Assembly: GCA_045613765.1 (NCBI GenBank)
Contig: JAZLBO010000013.1
Span: forward strand, 1-49,784
DNA length: 49,784 nucleotides
Direction of reading: 5' to 3'
From: RGIG4097 sp045613765
GTDB taxonomy: Bacteria > Bacillota > Clostridia > Christensenellales > CAG-917
Shown: positions 8,702-16,693 of the stretch, piece by piece
Numbering within the stretch: position 1 is the stretch's first letter
How the letters are laid out: the number at the start of each line of letters is the position of its first letter
Position numbers and translations under genes: made by a program
Notes under the pieces: generated by a model
The model's input: the letters and a program-made list of their open reading frames with translations, nothing else
Told to the model about the DNA's origin: nothing
Database searches by the model: none

Positions 8702-9094
8702 ATGAGCAGTAACAACAAATTCCTTCGTGAAGAAATTTTGAGAATGAGTGGCGTCAACACATCAAAATGTATGAAGTGTGGCAAATGCTCTGCAACCTGC
8801 CCTGCTTATGATGAAATGGAATATCATCCCCATCAATTCGTAAACATGGTTGAAGTAGGCGAAATCGAGCCCCTTCTCAAATCCGAATCACTCTACAAAT
8901 GTTTGTCTTGCTTTGCTTGTGTAGAAAGATGCCCTCGTGGTGTCGAACCTGCAAAGGTTGTTGAAGCAGTGCGCCTTACGGCAATCAAAAGACAAGATGC
9001 AAACCGTATGACAGCAAATGACGTGCCTGAACTTCTTGAAGAAGACACACCTCAACAATTGCTTGTCAGTGCTTTTAGAAAATACACTAAATAA
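8702..9094 (+). CDS. hdrC: Heterodisulfide reductase subunit C-like protein
   Basis: This 130-residue protein has two [4Fe-4S] motifs, CMKCGKCSATCP and CLSCFACVERCP, typical of HdrC, which wires HdrA to HdrB. It starts one base after the hdrB stop, with AAAGGAG upstream, so the two are translationally coupled. It has no membrane segment, as expected for a soluble HdrABC complex rather than HdrDE. Confidence 0.93.
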   Translation: MSSNNKFLREEILRMSGVNTSKCMKCGKCSATCPAYDEMEYHPHQFVNMVEVGEIEPLLKSESLYKCLSCFACVERCPRGVEPAKVVEAVRLTAIKRQDANRMTANDVPELLEEDTPQQLLVSAFRKYTK

Positions 9095-9108
9095 AGGAGA
9101 AAGACACA

Positions 9109-11103
9109 ATGCAAAGAATAGGCGTTTTTGTATGTTGGTGCGGAAGTAATATCGCAGGTACAGTTGACGTAGTCGCAGTGTCCGAGGCTTTGAAGAAAGA
9201 GCCCGGCGTTGTCTTTTCCACCAATTATCAATATATGTGCTCACAAGCAGGTCAAGAAATGATCAAAAATGCTGTCAAAGAGCACAATCTCACAGGCATT
9301 GTCGTATGCTCATGCTCACCCAGAATGCACGAGGCGACATTCCGTAAAACTGCAACAGCAGCAGGCATCAATCCTTATATGGTTGAAATCGCAAATATCC
9401 GTGAACAATGCTCATGGGTACATAAGGATATGATGACCGGCACAGAAAAGGCAATCGTCCTTGCAAGAACTGCAGTTGCAAAAGTCAATCTCAACACACC
9501 CCTTACCCCCGGCGAATCACCCGTCACAAAGCGTGCTCTCGTCATTGGTGGTGGTATTGCAGGCATCCAAACTGCACTTGACATTGCAGATGCAGGCTTC
9601 CCCGTTGATATCGTTGAAAAACAACCTACAATCGGTGGAAAGATGGCTCAACTTGACAAGACCTTCCCCACTCTTGACTGTGCTGCTTGTATTTTGACAC
9701 CAAAGATGGTTGACGTTGCTCAACACGAAAAAATCCGTATCTTCTCATACAGCGAAGTTGAAAGCGTACACGGTTTTGTTGGCAACTTTGACGTGGCAAT
9801 CAAAAAGAAGGCAAGATTTGTCAAGGAAGACGTTTGTACAGGTTGTGGCGCTTGCGTTGAAAAGTGTCCTATGAAGAAAGTGCCCAATGAATTCAATCTT
9901 GGCATGGACAACCGTCACGCAATCTATATCCCCTTTGCACAAGCAGTGCCCAAAGTGGCAACAATCGACCCCAATGCTTGCAATATGCTCAAAAACGGCA
10001 AATGTGGTCTTTGTGCAAAAGTCTGTGCAGCAGGTGCAATTGACTATACACAAAAAGACGAAATCATCAATGAAAAATATGGCGCAATCGTCGTGGCAAC
10101 AGGCTTCAATCCCATAAGCATGGACAAGTTTGACGAATTTGCATATAGCCAATCAAAAGACGTCATCACTTCTCTTGAATTTGAACGTCTTACAAATGCA
10201 GCAGGCCCTTCACAAGGCAAACTTCTCCGTCCTTCTGACGGCAAACATCCCCACACTATCGTATTTGTACAATGTGTCGGCTCAAGATGTGATGCTTGTG
10301 CAGAAAAAGGCAAGGAATACTGCTCAAAGATTTGCTGTATGTACACTGCAAAACACGCAATGCTCACAAGGGATAAATATCCTGATACCGAGGTTTATGT
10401 GTTCTATATTGACGTAAGAACCCCCGGTAAGAACTTTGACGAATTCTATCGCCGTGCCGTAGAAGAATACGGTGTCAAATATATTAAGGGTATGGTTGGC
10501 AAGGTTGTCCCCGAAGGAGATAAACTCATAGTCCAAGCATCAGACCTTATTGCAAACAAACAAATCAAAATAGATGCAGACCTTGTCGTCTTGGCAGCAG
10601 CCATTGAGCCCGACAAATCTGCACGTCCCCTTGCAACAATGCTCACTGCAAGTATGGACACCAATGACTTCTTCACAGAAGCACACCCCAAACTCCGTCC
10701 CGTTGAAAGTCCCACAGCAGGCGTATTCCTTTCAGGTGCTTGCCAAGGACCTAAGGATATTCCTGAAACAGTATCTCAAGCAGGGGCAGCAGCATCAAAG
10801 GTTATTGGCCTTCTTGCCAAGGATAAACTCACAGGCAATCCTTGTGTTGCAAGTTCCAACGAACTTATGTGCAACGGATGTTCAAGTTGTGAAAGAGTGT
10901 GTCCTTACGGCGCAATCACTTACATTGACAAGGAATTCCGTATGCCCGATAGAACCACAAAGGTTAGGCGTGTTGCATCAGTCAATCCTGCCGTATGCCA
11001 AGGCTGTGGCGCTTGTACTGTTGCCTGCCCTTCTGGCGCAATGGATCTTCGTGGTTTTGCAAACTCACAAATCATGGCGGAGGTTGACGCAATATGCAAG
11101 TAA
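9109..11103 (+). CDS. hdrA: Heterodisulfide reductase subunit A (flavin-based bifurcating subunit)
   Basis: The 664-residue protein has the HdrA layout. A cysteine-containing N-terminal domain (VCWCGSN, CSCSPRMHE) leads to an FAD-binding Rossmann motif VIGGGIAGIQTALD. Iron-sulfur motifs follow (CTGCGACVEKCP, CGLCAKVC), then a second flavin-domain region with CVGSRC and CSKICC. Two C-terminal ferredoxin motifs, CNGCSSCERVCP and CQGCGACTVACP, end the protein. HdrA holds the bifurcating FAD in known HdrABC complexes and delivers one electron to ferredoxin and one to HdrB. AAAGGAG precedes the ATG. The 3' end overlaps flxD. Confidence 0.96.
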   Translation: MQRIGVFVCWCGSNIAGTVDVVAVSEALKKEPGVVFSTNYQYMCSQAGQEMIKNAVKEHNLTGIVVCSCSPRMHEATFRKTATAAGINPYMVEIANIREQCSWVHKDMMTGTEKAIVLARTAVAKVNLNTPLTPGESPVTKRALVIGGGIAGIQTALDIADAGFPVDIVEKQPTIGGKMAQLDKTFPTLDCAACILTPKMVDVAQHEKIRIFSYSEVESVHGFVGNFDVAIKKKARFVKEDVCTGCGACVEKCPMKKVPNEFNLGMDNRHAIYIPFAQAVPKVATIDPNACNMLKNGKCGLCAKVCAAGAIDYTQKDEIINEKYGAIVVATGFNPISMDKFDEFAYSQSKDVITSLEFERLTNAAGPSQGKLLRPSDGKHPHTIVFVQCVGSRCDACAEKGKEYCSKICCMYTAKHAMLTRDKYPDTEVYVFYIDVRTPGKNFDEFYRRAVEEYGVKYIKGMVGKVVPEGDKLIVQASDLIANKQIKIDADLVVLAAAIEPDKSARPLATMLTASMDTNDFFTEAHPKLRPVESPTAGVFLSGACQGPKDIPETVSQAGAAASKVIGLLAKDKLTGNPCVASSNELMCNGCSSCERVCPYGAITYIDKEFRMPDRTTKVRRVASVNPAVCQGCGACTVACPSGAMDLRGFANSQIMAEVDAICK

Positions 11104-11528
11104 ATGAATACAAACCTTTGATCGTTGCATTTTGTTGTAACTGGTGTTCTTATGCAGGTGCAGACCTTGCAGGAAACAATCGTCTTGCATACCCTGCAGA
11201 CGTAAAAATCATTAGAGTGCCCTGCTCATGCAGAGTCAACCCTATGTTTATCTTGCGTGCTTTCCAACGTGGCGCAGACGGTGTCATCATGTGTGGATGT
11301 CACCCCGGCGATTGCCACTATACATCAGGCAACTATTTCACACGTCGCCGTATGGCTGCTCTCTTTTCAATGCTCGACTTCTTGGGTATAGAAAGAGAAC
11401 GTACCCGTGTTGAGTGGGTGTCTGCAGCAGAAGGCGCAAAATTTGCTGCAACCATGAACGACTTTGCTGAAAAGGTTGCTGCTCTTGGCAAAAACAAGAG
11501 ATTGGAGGATTTGAGATGCAAAAAATAA
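11094..11528 (+). CDS. flxD: MvhD-like [2Fe-2S] protein FlxD
   Basis: The 144-residue protein matches MvhD/FlxD: FCCNWCSYAGAD near the N-terminus, VPCSC, then CGCHPGDCHY, which together bind a [2Fe-2S] cluster. In methanogens MvhD carries electrons from the hydrogenase to HdrA. In bacterial flx-hdr operons FlxD plays that part for the NADH module FlxABC. It overlaps hdrA by 10 bases, with GGAGG 12 bases before its ATG, and overlaps flxC by 13 bases. No MvhA/G [NiFe] hydrogenase genes are present, so the donor is the FlxABC module encoded next. Confidence 0.92.
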   Translation: MQVNEYKPLIVAFCCNWCSYAGADLAGNNRLAYPADVKIIRVPCSCRVNPMFILRAFQRGADGVIMCGCHPGDCHYTSGNYFTRRRMAALFSMLDFLGIERERTRVEWVSAAEGAKFAATMNDFAEKVAALGKNKRLEDLRCKK

Positions 11529-12505
11529 CTCGTGATATATTGATTGAAAAAGCATCTGAATTGCTTTCAAATGGAACAGTAAGTTGTGTCTTGGGTTGGC
11601 GCAAAGGCGAATTTGGCTATGACCAAACCCCTTCCGTCTTCAAGTCAGTTGACGAAATGAAAGAAAGTTTCGTATTTGACGATTTCTCAGGGGCAAACTT
11701 CTCAAAATATCTTGTTGCAAAAACACAAAAACTTGAAGGCAAAATCCTTGTCTTCTTGAAACCTTGTGACACATACAGTTTCAACCAACTTTTGACAGAG
11801 CATCGCTTTGATCGTGAAAAGGTCTATGCAGTGGGTATTCCTTGCGAAGGTATGGTTGACGTAAGCAAAGTCAAGGCAATCTCTGGCGAAGGCATCACAT
11901 CAGTGTCTGTTGACGGCGAAACTATCCTTGTGAACACACTCTACTCTGCAAACCCCATTTCTATTGATGAAAATAGCGTTTTGCAAGAAAGATGTGTCAA
12001 CTGCAAGAGCAAAAAGCACGTTGCTTATGACGAACTCATTGGCGAAGACGGTGACGTGATTTCATCAAGCCGTTTTGACGAAGTTGAACGCCTTGAAAAG
12101 ATGACGGCAGATGAAAGATTTGCTTTCTGGCAAAATGAACTTTCACGTTGTATCCGTTGCAACGCTTGCCGTGACGCTTGCCCTGCTTGTACTTGTGAAA
12201 AGTGTGTCTTTGACAACCCCAACTCTGGCGTTGAAAACAAAGCACCCAACTCATTTGAAGAAAAACTTTTCCACATCATAAGAGCCTTCCACGTTGCAGG
12301 CCGTTGTACAGACTGTGGCGAATGTTCAAGAGTGTGCCCTCAAAATATTCCTTTGCACCTTCTCAACCGTAAATTTATCAAGGATATCAACTCATTCTAT
12401 GGCGAATATCAAGCAGGTGCAGAAGTTGGCTCAAGAGCACCCCTTGTCAACTACACAACAGAAGACATTGAACCCGGTGAAGTTTTTGATAGGAGGGATG
12501 ACTAA
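11516..12505 (+). CDS. flxC: FlxC-like iron-sulfur oxidoreductase subunit
   Basis: This 329-residue protein has an F420-hydrogenase-beta-like N-terminal part (FLKPCDTYSFNQL, GIPCEGMVD) and several cysteine clusters: CVNCK, CIRCNACRDACPACTCEKC and CTDCGECSRVCP. The last two are [4Fe-4S] ferredoxin-type motifs. It lies between flxD and the AsrA-like gene, with GGAGG upstream inside flxD. It probably carries electrons from the flavin subunit towards FlxD and HdrA. Which of the two iron-sulfur genes here corresponds to FlxB and which to FlxC is my assignment from gene order. Confidence 0.8.
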   Translation: MQKITRDILIEKASELLSNGTVSCVLGWRKGEFGYDQTPSVFKSVDEMKESFVFDDFSGANFSKYLVAKTQKLEGKILVFLKPCDTYSFNQLLTEHRFDREKVYAVGIPCEGMVDVSKVKAISGEGITSVSVDGETILVNTLYSANPISIDENSVLQERCVNCKSKKHVAYDELIGEDGDVISSSRFDEVERLEKMTADERFAFWQNELSRCIRCNACRDACPACTCEKCVFDNPNSGVENKAPNSFEEKLFHIIRAFHVAGRCTDCGECSRVCPQNIPLHLLNRKFIKDINSFYGEYQAGAEVGSRAPLVNYTTEDIEPGEVFDRRDD

Positions 12506-13530
12506 TGTTTAAGATTTCTCTTTCAAACATCCAAAGCCTTTTTGCAGAAATAAACAAAAATGCAAAACTCTATATGCCCGTTGACGACACTGACGGCAGT
12601 GCAAAGTATAGTCAATGGACAGAAGGCACAGAGTGGTCAAACGCTCTCACAACAGCAAAAAGCCCCAAGGACTTCTTCTTCCCCCAAATGGAAGATATGA
12701 TGAAGTTCAAGACAGAAGGCAAAAATATCGAAATCATTGATGCACGTCAAGAATGTGAAGACTTTGTCGTCTTTGGCGTACGTGCTTGCGATGCAAGAAG
12801 TTTTGATATCCTTGACAGAGTTTTCCTTGTTGAACCTATGGATAGTTTCTATGCAATGAAACGCAGTCACGGTACAATCGTCACCCTTGCTTGCACAAGA
12901 CCTTCAGAAACTTGTTTCTGTGGGACGTTTGGCATCAATCCTGCAGAACCCATGGGTGACGTGTCAACTTGGAAGACAGCAGATACACTCTATCTTCAAG
13001 CCAACACAGAAAAAGGCGAAAAACTCCTTGCAAGCCTTTCATCAGTTCTTGAAAAGTGTGATGACAATGCAGTGGCAACACAAAAGGAAGAAATTGCAAC
13101 AATTATGAACAAACTTCCTTTGAAAGATTTGTCAACAGATGCAGTTGGCGGCGGAAAGACAAGCGAACTTTGGAACAATCCTGTCTGGGATGAATTCTCA
13201 TCAACTTGCCTTGGCTGTGGCACATGTACGTTTGTCTGCCCCACTTGCCAATGCTACGACATAAAAGATTTCAACACGGGCAATGGCGTAATCCGTTACA
13301 GATGTTGGGATTCTTGTATGTACTCAGAATTCACAAAGATGGCACACGGCAACAACCGTCTTACACAAAAGGAACGTTTCCGTCAAAGATTTATGCACAA
13401 ACTTGTGTACTATCCTGAAAATAATGAAGGTATCTTTGGCTGTGTTGGTTGTGGCAGATGCCTTGCAAAGTGCCCTATCTCAATGAATATCGCAAAAGTT
13501 ATGAAGAAAATAGGAGGGGACAAAAAGTGA
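12505..13530 (+). CDS. flxB: FlxB-like (AsrA-like) iron-sulfur subunit
   Basis: The 341-residue protein resembles AsrA, the iron-sulfur subunit of anaerobic sulfite reductase. It has CLGCGTCTFVCPTCQC, the RYRCWDSCMYSEF segment, and a last ferredoxin motif CVGCGRCLAKCP. No siroheme subunit AsrC is in the operon, so sulfite reduction is unlikely. The gene overlaps its neighbours on both sides by 1-4 bases and has GGAGG before its ATG. It likely transfers electrons between FlxA and the rest of the complex. The FlxB name is by gene order. Confidence 0.8.
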   Translation: MFKISLSNIQSLFAEINKNAKLYMPVDDTDGSAKYSQWTEGTEWSNALTTAKSPKDFFFPQMEDMMKFKTEGKNIEIIDARQECEDFVVFGVRACDARSFDILDRVFLVEPMDSFYAMKRSHGTIVTLACTRPSETCFCGTFGINPAEPMGDVSTWKTADTLYLQANTEKGEKLLASLSSVLEKCDDNAVATQKEEIATIMNKLPLKDLSTDAVGGGKTSELWNNPVWDEFSSTCLGCGTCTFVCPTCQCYDIKDFNTGNGVIRYRCWDSCMYSEFTKMAHGNNRLTQKERFRQRFMHKLVYYPENNEGIFGCVGCGRCLAKCPISMNIAKVMKKIGGDKK

Positions 13531-14360
13531 ACGGTATAAATGAAACTTTGATCCCAAAAATTGGTGTCATCACTGACGTAAGACAAGACACCCCCGATAT
13601 CAAAACTTTTAGAGTTGTCACAGTTGACGGCAAAAAGGCTTTTGACCATCGTCCCGGTCAATGTGCAATGCTCTCAATCCCCGGCGTAGGCGAAGCAATG
13701 TTTTCAATCACTTCTTCCCCCACCAACACTGAATATATGGAATTTTCCATCAAGAAGTGTGGTTGCGTCACAGAGTGGTTGCATCAAGCAGAAGTCGGTC
13801 AACAAATCACAATCCGTGGACCATACGGCAACCCCTTCCCCGTTGACGACGTATTCGCAGGCAAAAACCTTCTCTTTATTGCAGGTGGCGTTGGTCTTGC
13901 ACCTTTGCGTTCAGTCATCAACTACTGCCGTCACTATCGTGATCGCTACGGCGATATTGATATCGTTTACGGCTCACGTAGTAAGCAAGATCTTCTTGAC
14001 TACAAGGAAATCATTGACGAGTGGTCAAAGGACGCGGGTGTCCGTGTTCACTTGACAATCGACAACCCTCAACCCGATTGGGACGGTCACGTTGGTTTTG
14101 TGCCCAACTACGTCAAGGAACTTGGATTTGACACCAACAAGACAGCAGTTTTGTGTGGCCCTCCCATTATGATCAAGTTCACTTTGGAAGGCCTTATTGC
14201 ACTCGGTTTTGACAAAACACAGGTTTATACCACTCTGGAATTGCGTATGAAGTGTGGAATTGGCAAATGTGGCCGTTGCAACGTCGGTGCAAAATACGTC
14301 TGCAAAGACGGTCCTGTCTTTAGATGTGACGAACTTGAAGAACTTCCCAGCGAGTATTAA
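13527..14360 (+). CDS. flxA: FlxA-like (AsrB/PyrK-like) NAD(P)H-flavin oxidoreductase
   Basis: The 277-residue protein has an N-terminal FAD-binding barrel (FDHRPGQCAMLSIPG, then IRGPYGNPFP), an NAD-binding domain (FIAGGVGLAPLRSVINY and AVLCGPPIMIKF) and a C-terminal [2Fe-2S] cysteine cluster (MKCGIGKCGRCNVG and KYVCKDGPVF). This is the ferredoxin-NADP reductase fold seen in AsrB, PyrK and FlxA. It is the NADH entry point of the complex. The start is GTG at 13527, overlapping the flxB stop as GTGA, with AGGAGGGG just upstream; no in-frame ATG fits better. Confidence 0.9.
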   Translation: MNGINETLIPKIGVITDVRQDTPDIKTFRVVTVDGKKAFDHRPGQCAMLSIPGVGEAMFSITSSPTNTEYMEFSIKKCGCVTEWLHQAEVGQQITIRGPYGNPFPVDDVFAGKNLLFIAGGVGLAPLRSVINYCRHYRDRYGDIDIVYGSRSKQDLLDYKEIIDEWSKDAGVRVHLTIDNPQPDWDGHVGFVPNYVKELGFDTNKTAVLCGPPIMIKFTLEGLIALGFDKTQVYTTLELRMKCGIGKCGRCNVGAKYVCKDGPVFRCDELEELPSEY

Positions 14361-14376
14361 AGGAGAAATACAATAG

Positions 14377-15051
14377 ATGGAAAAAACAGTCAATATATTC
14401 CTTTTTGGAAAACAATATCAAGTGCCTGAAAATCTTACTATTATGACTGCAATGGAACACGCAGGTTATCAACTTGTCCGTGGTTGTGGTTGCAGAAATG
14501 GTTTCTGTGGTGCTTGCGCAACAATATATCGTATCAAGGGCGACCGTCAACTTCACGCTTGCCTCGCTTGTCAAACAAAAGTTGAAGACAATATGTACAT
14601 TGCAACACTTCCCTTCTTCCCTCTTGTCAAGCAAGTGTATGATATGAACAAAATCCCTGTCAACGAAACAGTGATGATGCAACTCTATCCTGAAATCTAT
14701 GCTTGCATTGGTTGCAATGCTTGCACAAAGGCTTGCACACAAGGTCTCAACGTTATGCAATACATTGCTTATGCACAACGTGGCGACTTTGAAAAGTGCG
14801 CAGAAGAATCATTTGACTGCGTAATGTGTGGCGTTTGCTCATCAAGATGCCCTGCAGGTATTTCTCATCCCCAAGTGGCAATGCTTGCAAGAAGAATCAA
14901 CGGCAAGTATCTTGCACCCGGTTGTGGACACCTTGAAGATCGCGTCAAGGAAATCAAAGACGGCGACTTCAAAGAACTCATTGAAGCACTTATGCAAAAG
15001 CCTATTGCTGAAATGAAGGAACTCTACAACAACCGTGATATCGAAAAGTAA
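14377..15051 (+). CDS. frdB: Fumarate reductase-like iron-sulfur subunit
   Basis: The 224-residue protein starts with a plant-type [2Fe-2S] domain (GCGCRNGFCGAC, then CLAC). It continues with two cluster motifs, CIGCNACTKACTQG and CVMCGVCSSRCPAG, at about residues 108-165. This is the SdhB/FrdB order, though the spacing of the first domain is unusual and the protein is slightly short. It should pass electrons to the flavoprotein encoded next. It has no membrane segment, and no cytochrome b or anchor gene follows. It lies 16 bp after flxA with an AAAGGAG site, which ties it to the Hdr-Flx complex. It could also be a dedicated ferredoxin partner of that complex. Confidence 0.82.
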   Translation: MEKTVNIFLFGKQYQVPENLTIMTAMEHAGYQLVRGCGCRNGFCGACATIYRIKGDRQLHACLACQTKVEDNMYIATLPFFPLVKQVYDMNKIPVNETVMMQLYPEIYACIGCNACTKACTQGLNVMQYIAYAQRGDFEKCAEESFDCVMCGVCSSRCPAGISHPQVAMLARRINGKYLAPGCGHLEDRVKEIKDGDFKELIEALMQKPIAEMKELYNNRDIEK

Positions 15052-15064
15052 GGAGGACGCAAAT

Positions 15065-16669
15065 ATGTATTCAGACAACTTCAAAGAATCTCTCGCTCTT
15101 GTTGAAGCATCAAGAGAAAAGAACGTTGCTCTTGAACCTGTCCGTATGACAGCAGAGCAAAAAGAAAACGTCCTTGCATCCTTCCACCCCGATTATATTC
15201 AAGACCAATTCTCTATCCTTACCATTGGTCCTAACAAAGGGGACAAAGTGCCCAAGGAACTTGCAGAAATCCTTCAAGCACACAGCCGTATCAACAAAGA
15301 CAGTGTCAATCTTGACGCTCCCGACTACGAAACAGACGTTCTCGTTATCGGTGGTGGTGGCGCAGGCGCATCTGCAGCAATCGAAGCACACGAAGCAGGC
15401 GCAAAGGTTATGGTCGTCACAAAACTTCGTATGGGTGATGCCAACACAATGATGGCAGAAGGTGGCATACAAGCAGCCGACAAACCCAACGATTCTCCTG
15501 CAATCCACTTTATTGATGCATTTGGTGGTGGACACTTTGCAGCAAAGAGAGAACTCCTTTCAAAACTCGTGTGTGATGCACCCGAAGCAATCCAATGGCT
15601 CAGCAACCTTGGTGTTGAATTTGACAAGGAAGAAGACGGCACAATGATCACAACCCACGGTGGTGGCACGTCACGTAAACGTATGCACGCTGCAAAGGAC
15701 TACTCTGGCGCAGAAATCATGCGTACTCTCCGTGACGAAGTGTTGAACCGTAATATCCCCGTCATTGACTTTACGGCAGCAATCGAACTTATCCTTGACG
15801 AAAACGGCAATGCAGCAGGCGCAGTCCTTATGAATATGGAAACAAAGGAATTGCTCGTTGCAAAGGCAAAGACTGTTGTCATCGCAACAGGTGGCGCAGG
15901 CAGAATGCACTATCAAGGATTCCCCACATCAAACCACTATGGCGCAACAGCAGACGGCTTGGTTTTGGGATATCGTGCAGGCGCAAAACTTCTCTATGCA
16001 GAAACATTGCAATATCACCCCACTGGAGTTGCTTTCCCCGAACAAATCTTTGGCGCACTCGTCACAGAAAAAGTTCGTTCATTGGGCGCAAAACTCGTCA
16101 ACAAACATGGCGAAGTATTTATGCATCCCCTTGAAACACGTGACGTCACTGCTGCATCAATCATCCGTGAATGTAGTGAGCGTGACAACGGCATTGACAC
16201 AGGCAACGGCAAGGGCATTTGGCTTGACACACCTATGATTGAAATTATCGGTGGCGAAGGCACGATCGAAAAGAGAATCCCTGCAATGCTTCGTATGTTT
16301 GAAAAGTACGGCATTGACATTAGAAAAGAGCCTATCCTCATCTACCCCACTCTCCACTATCAAAACGGTGGCCTTGACATCACAGACGATTGTATGACAA
16401 CCAACGTCAAAAACTTGTTTGTGGCAGGGGAAGCAGTTGGAGGTATCCACGGTAAAAACAGACTTATGGGCAACTCTCTCCTTGACATAATCGTCTTTGG
16501 CAGAAGCGCAGGTCAAAATGCAGCAGCAAAGGCAAAGGGAACAGTGGTTGGCAAACTCAGTCTTGCACACGTCGAGGCATTTGAAAAGGAAATCGCAGAT
16601 GCAAATATCGTCACAGACGTTGTTTCACCCAAACTCCTTCCCAACTACACAAATCAAAAAAGCATATAA
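15065..16669 (+). CDS. frdA: Fumarate reductase-like flavoprotein subunit, non-covalent FAD type
   Basis: The 534-residue protein has the FAD motif VIGGGGAGASAAIEA at about residue 94. It keeps the dicarboxylate site of FrdA/SdhA: QYHPTG, TRDVTAASI, TLHYQNGGLD and GKNRLMGNS supply the His, Arg, His and Arg expected for fumarate binding and hydride transfer. Asn127 replaces the histidine that binds FAD covalently in membrane FrdA. About 90 residues precede the FAD domain, and the C-terminal helical domain of classic FrdA is missing. The start at 15065 follows AAGGAGGACG. It should reduce fumarate to succinate in the cytoplasm. L-aspartate oxidase is a less likely alternative, as no nadA or nadC is nearby. 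Confidence 0.85.
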   Translation: MYSDNFKESLALVEASREKNVALEPVRMTAEQKENVLASFHPDYIQDQFSILTIGPNKGDKVPKELAEILQAHSRINKDSVNLDAPDYETDVLVIGGGGAGASAAIEAHEAGAKVMVVTKLRMGDANTMMAEGGIQAADKPNDSPAIHFIDAFGGGHFAAKRELLSKLVCDAPEAIQWLSNLGVEFDKEEDGTMITTHGGGTSRKRMHAAKDYSGAEIMRTLRDEVLNRNIPVIDFTAAIELILDENGNAAGAVLMNMETKELLVAKAKTVVIATGGAGRMHYQGFPTSNHYGATADGLVLGYRAGAKLLYAETLQYHPTGVAFPEQIFGALVTEKVRSLGAKLVNKHGEVFMHPLETRDVTAASIIRECSERDNGIDTGNGKGIWLDTPMIEIIGGEGTIEKRIPAMLRMFEKYGIDIRKEPILIYPTLHYQNGGLDITDDCMTTNVKNLFVAGEAVGGIHGKNRLMGNSLLDIIVFGRSAGQNAAAKAKGTVVGKLSLAHVEAFEKEIADANIVTDVVSPKLLPNYTNQKSI

Positions 16670-16693
16670 TCATCATTATAGAAGGTATTGAAA

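Noticed and set aside
12505..14360. Anaerobic sulfite reductase operon (asrAB)
   Set aside because: The AsrA- and AsrB-like genes lack the siroheme subunit and sit between flxD/flxC and frdBA, so they fit the Flx module better.
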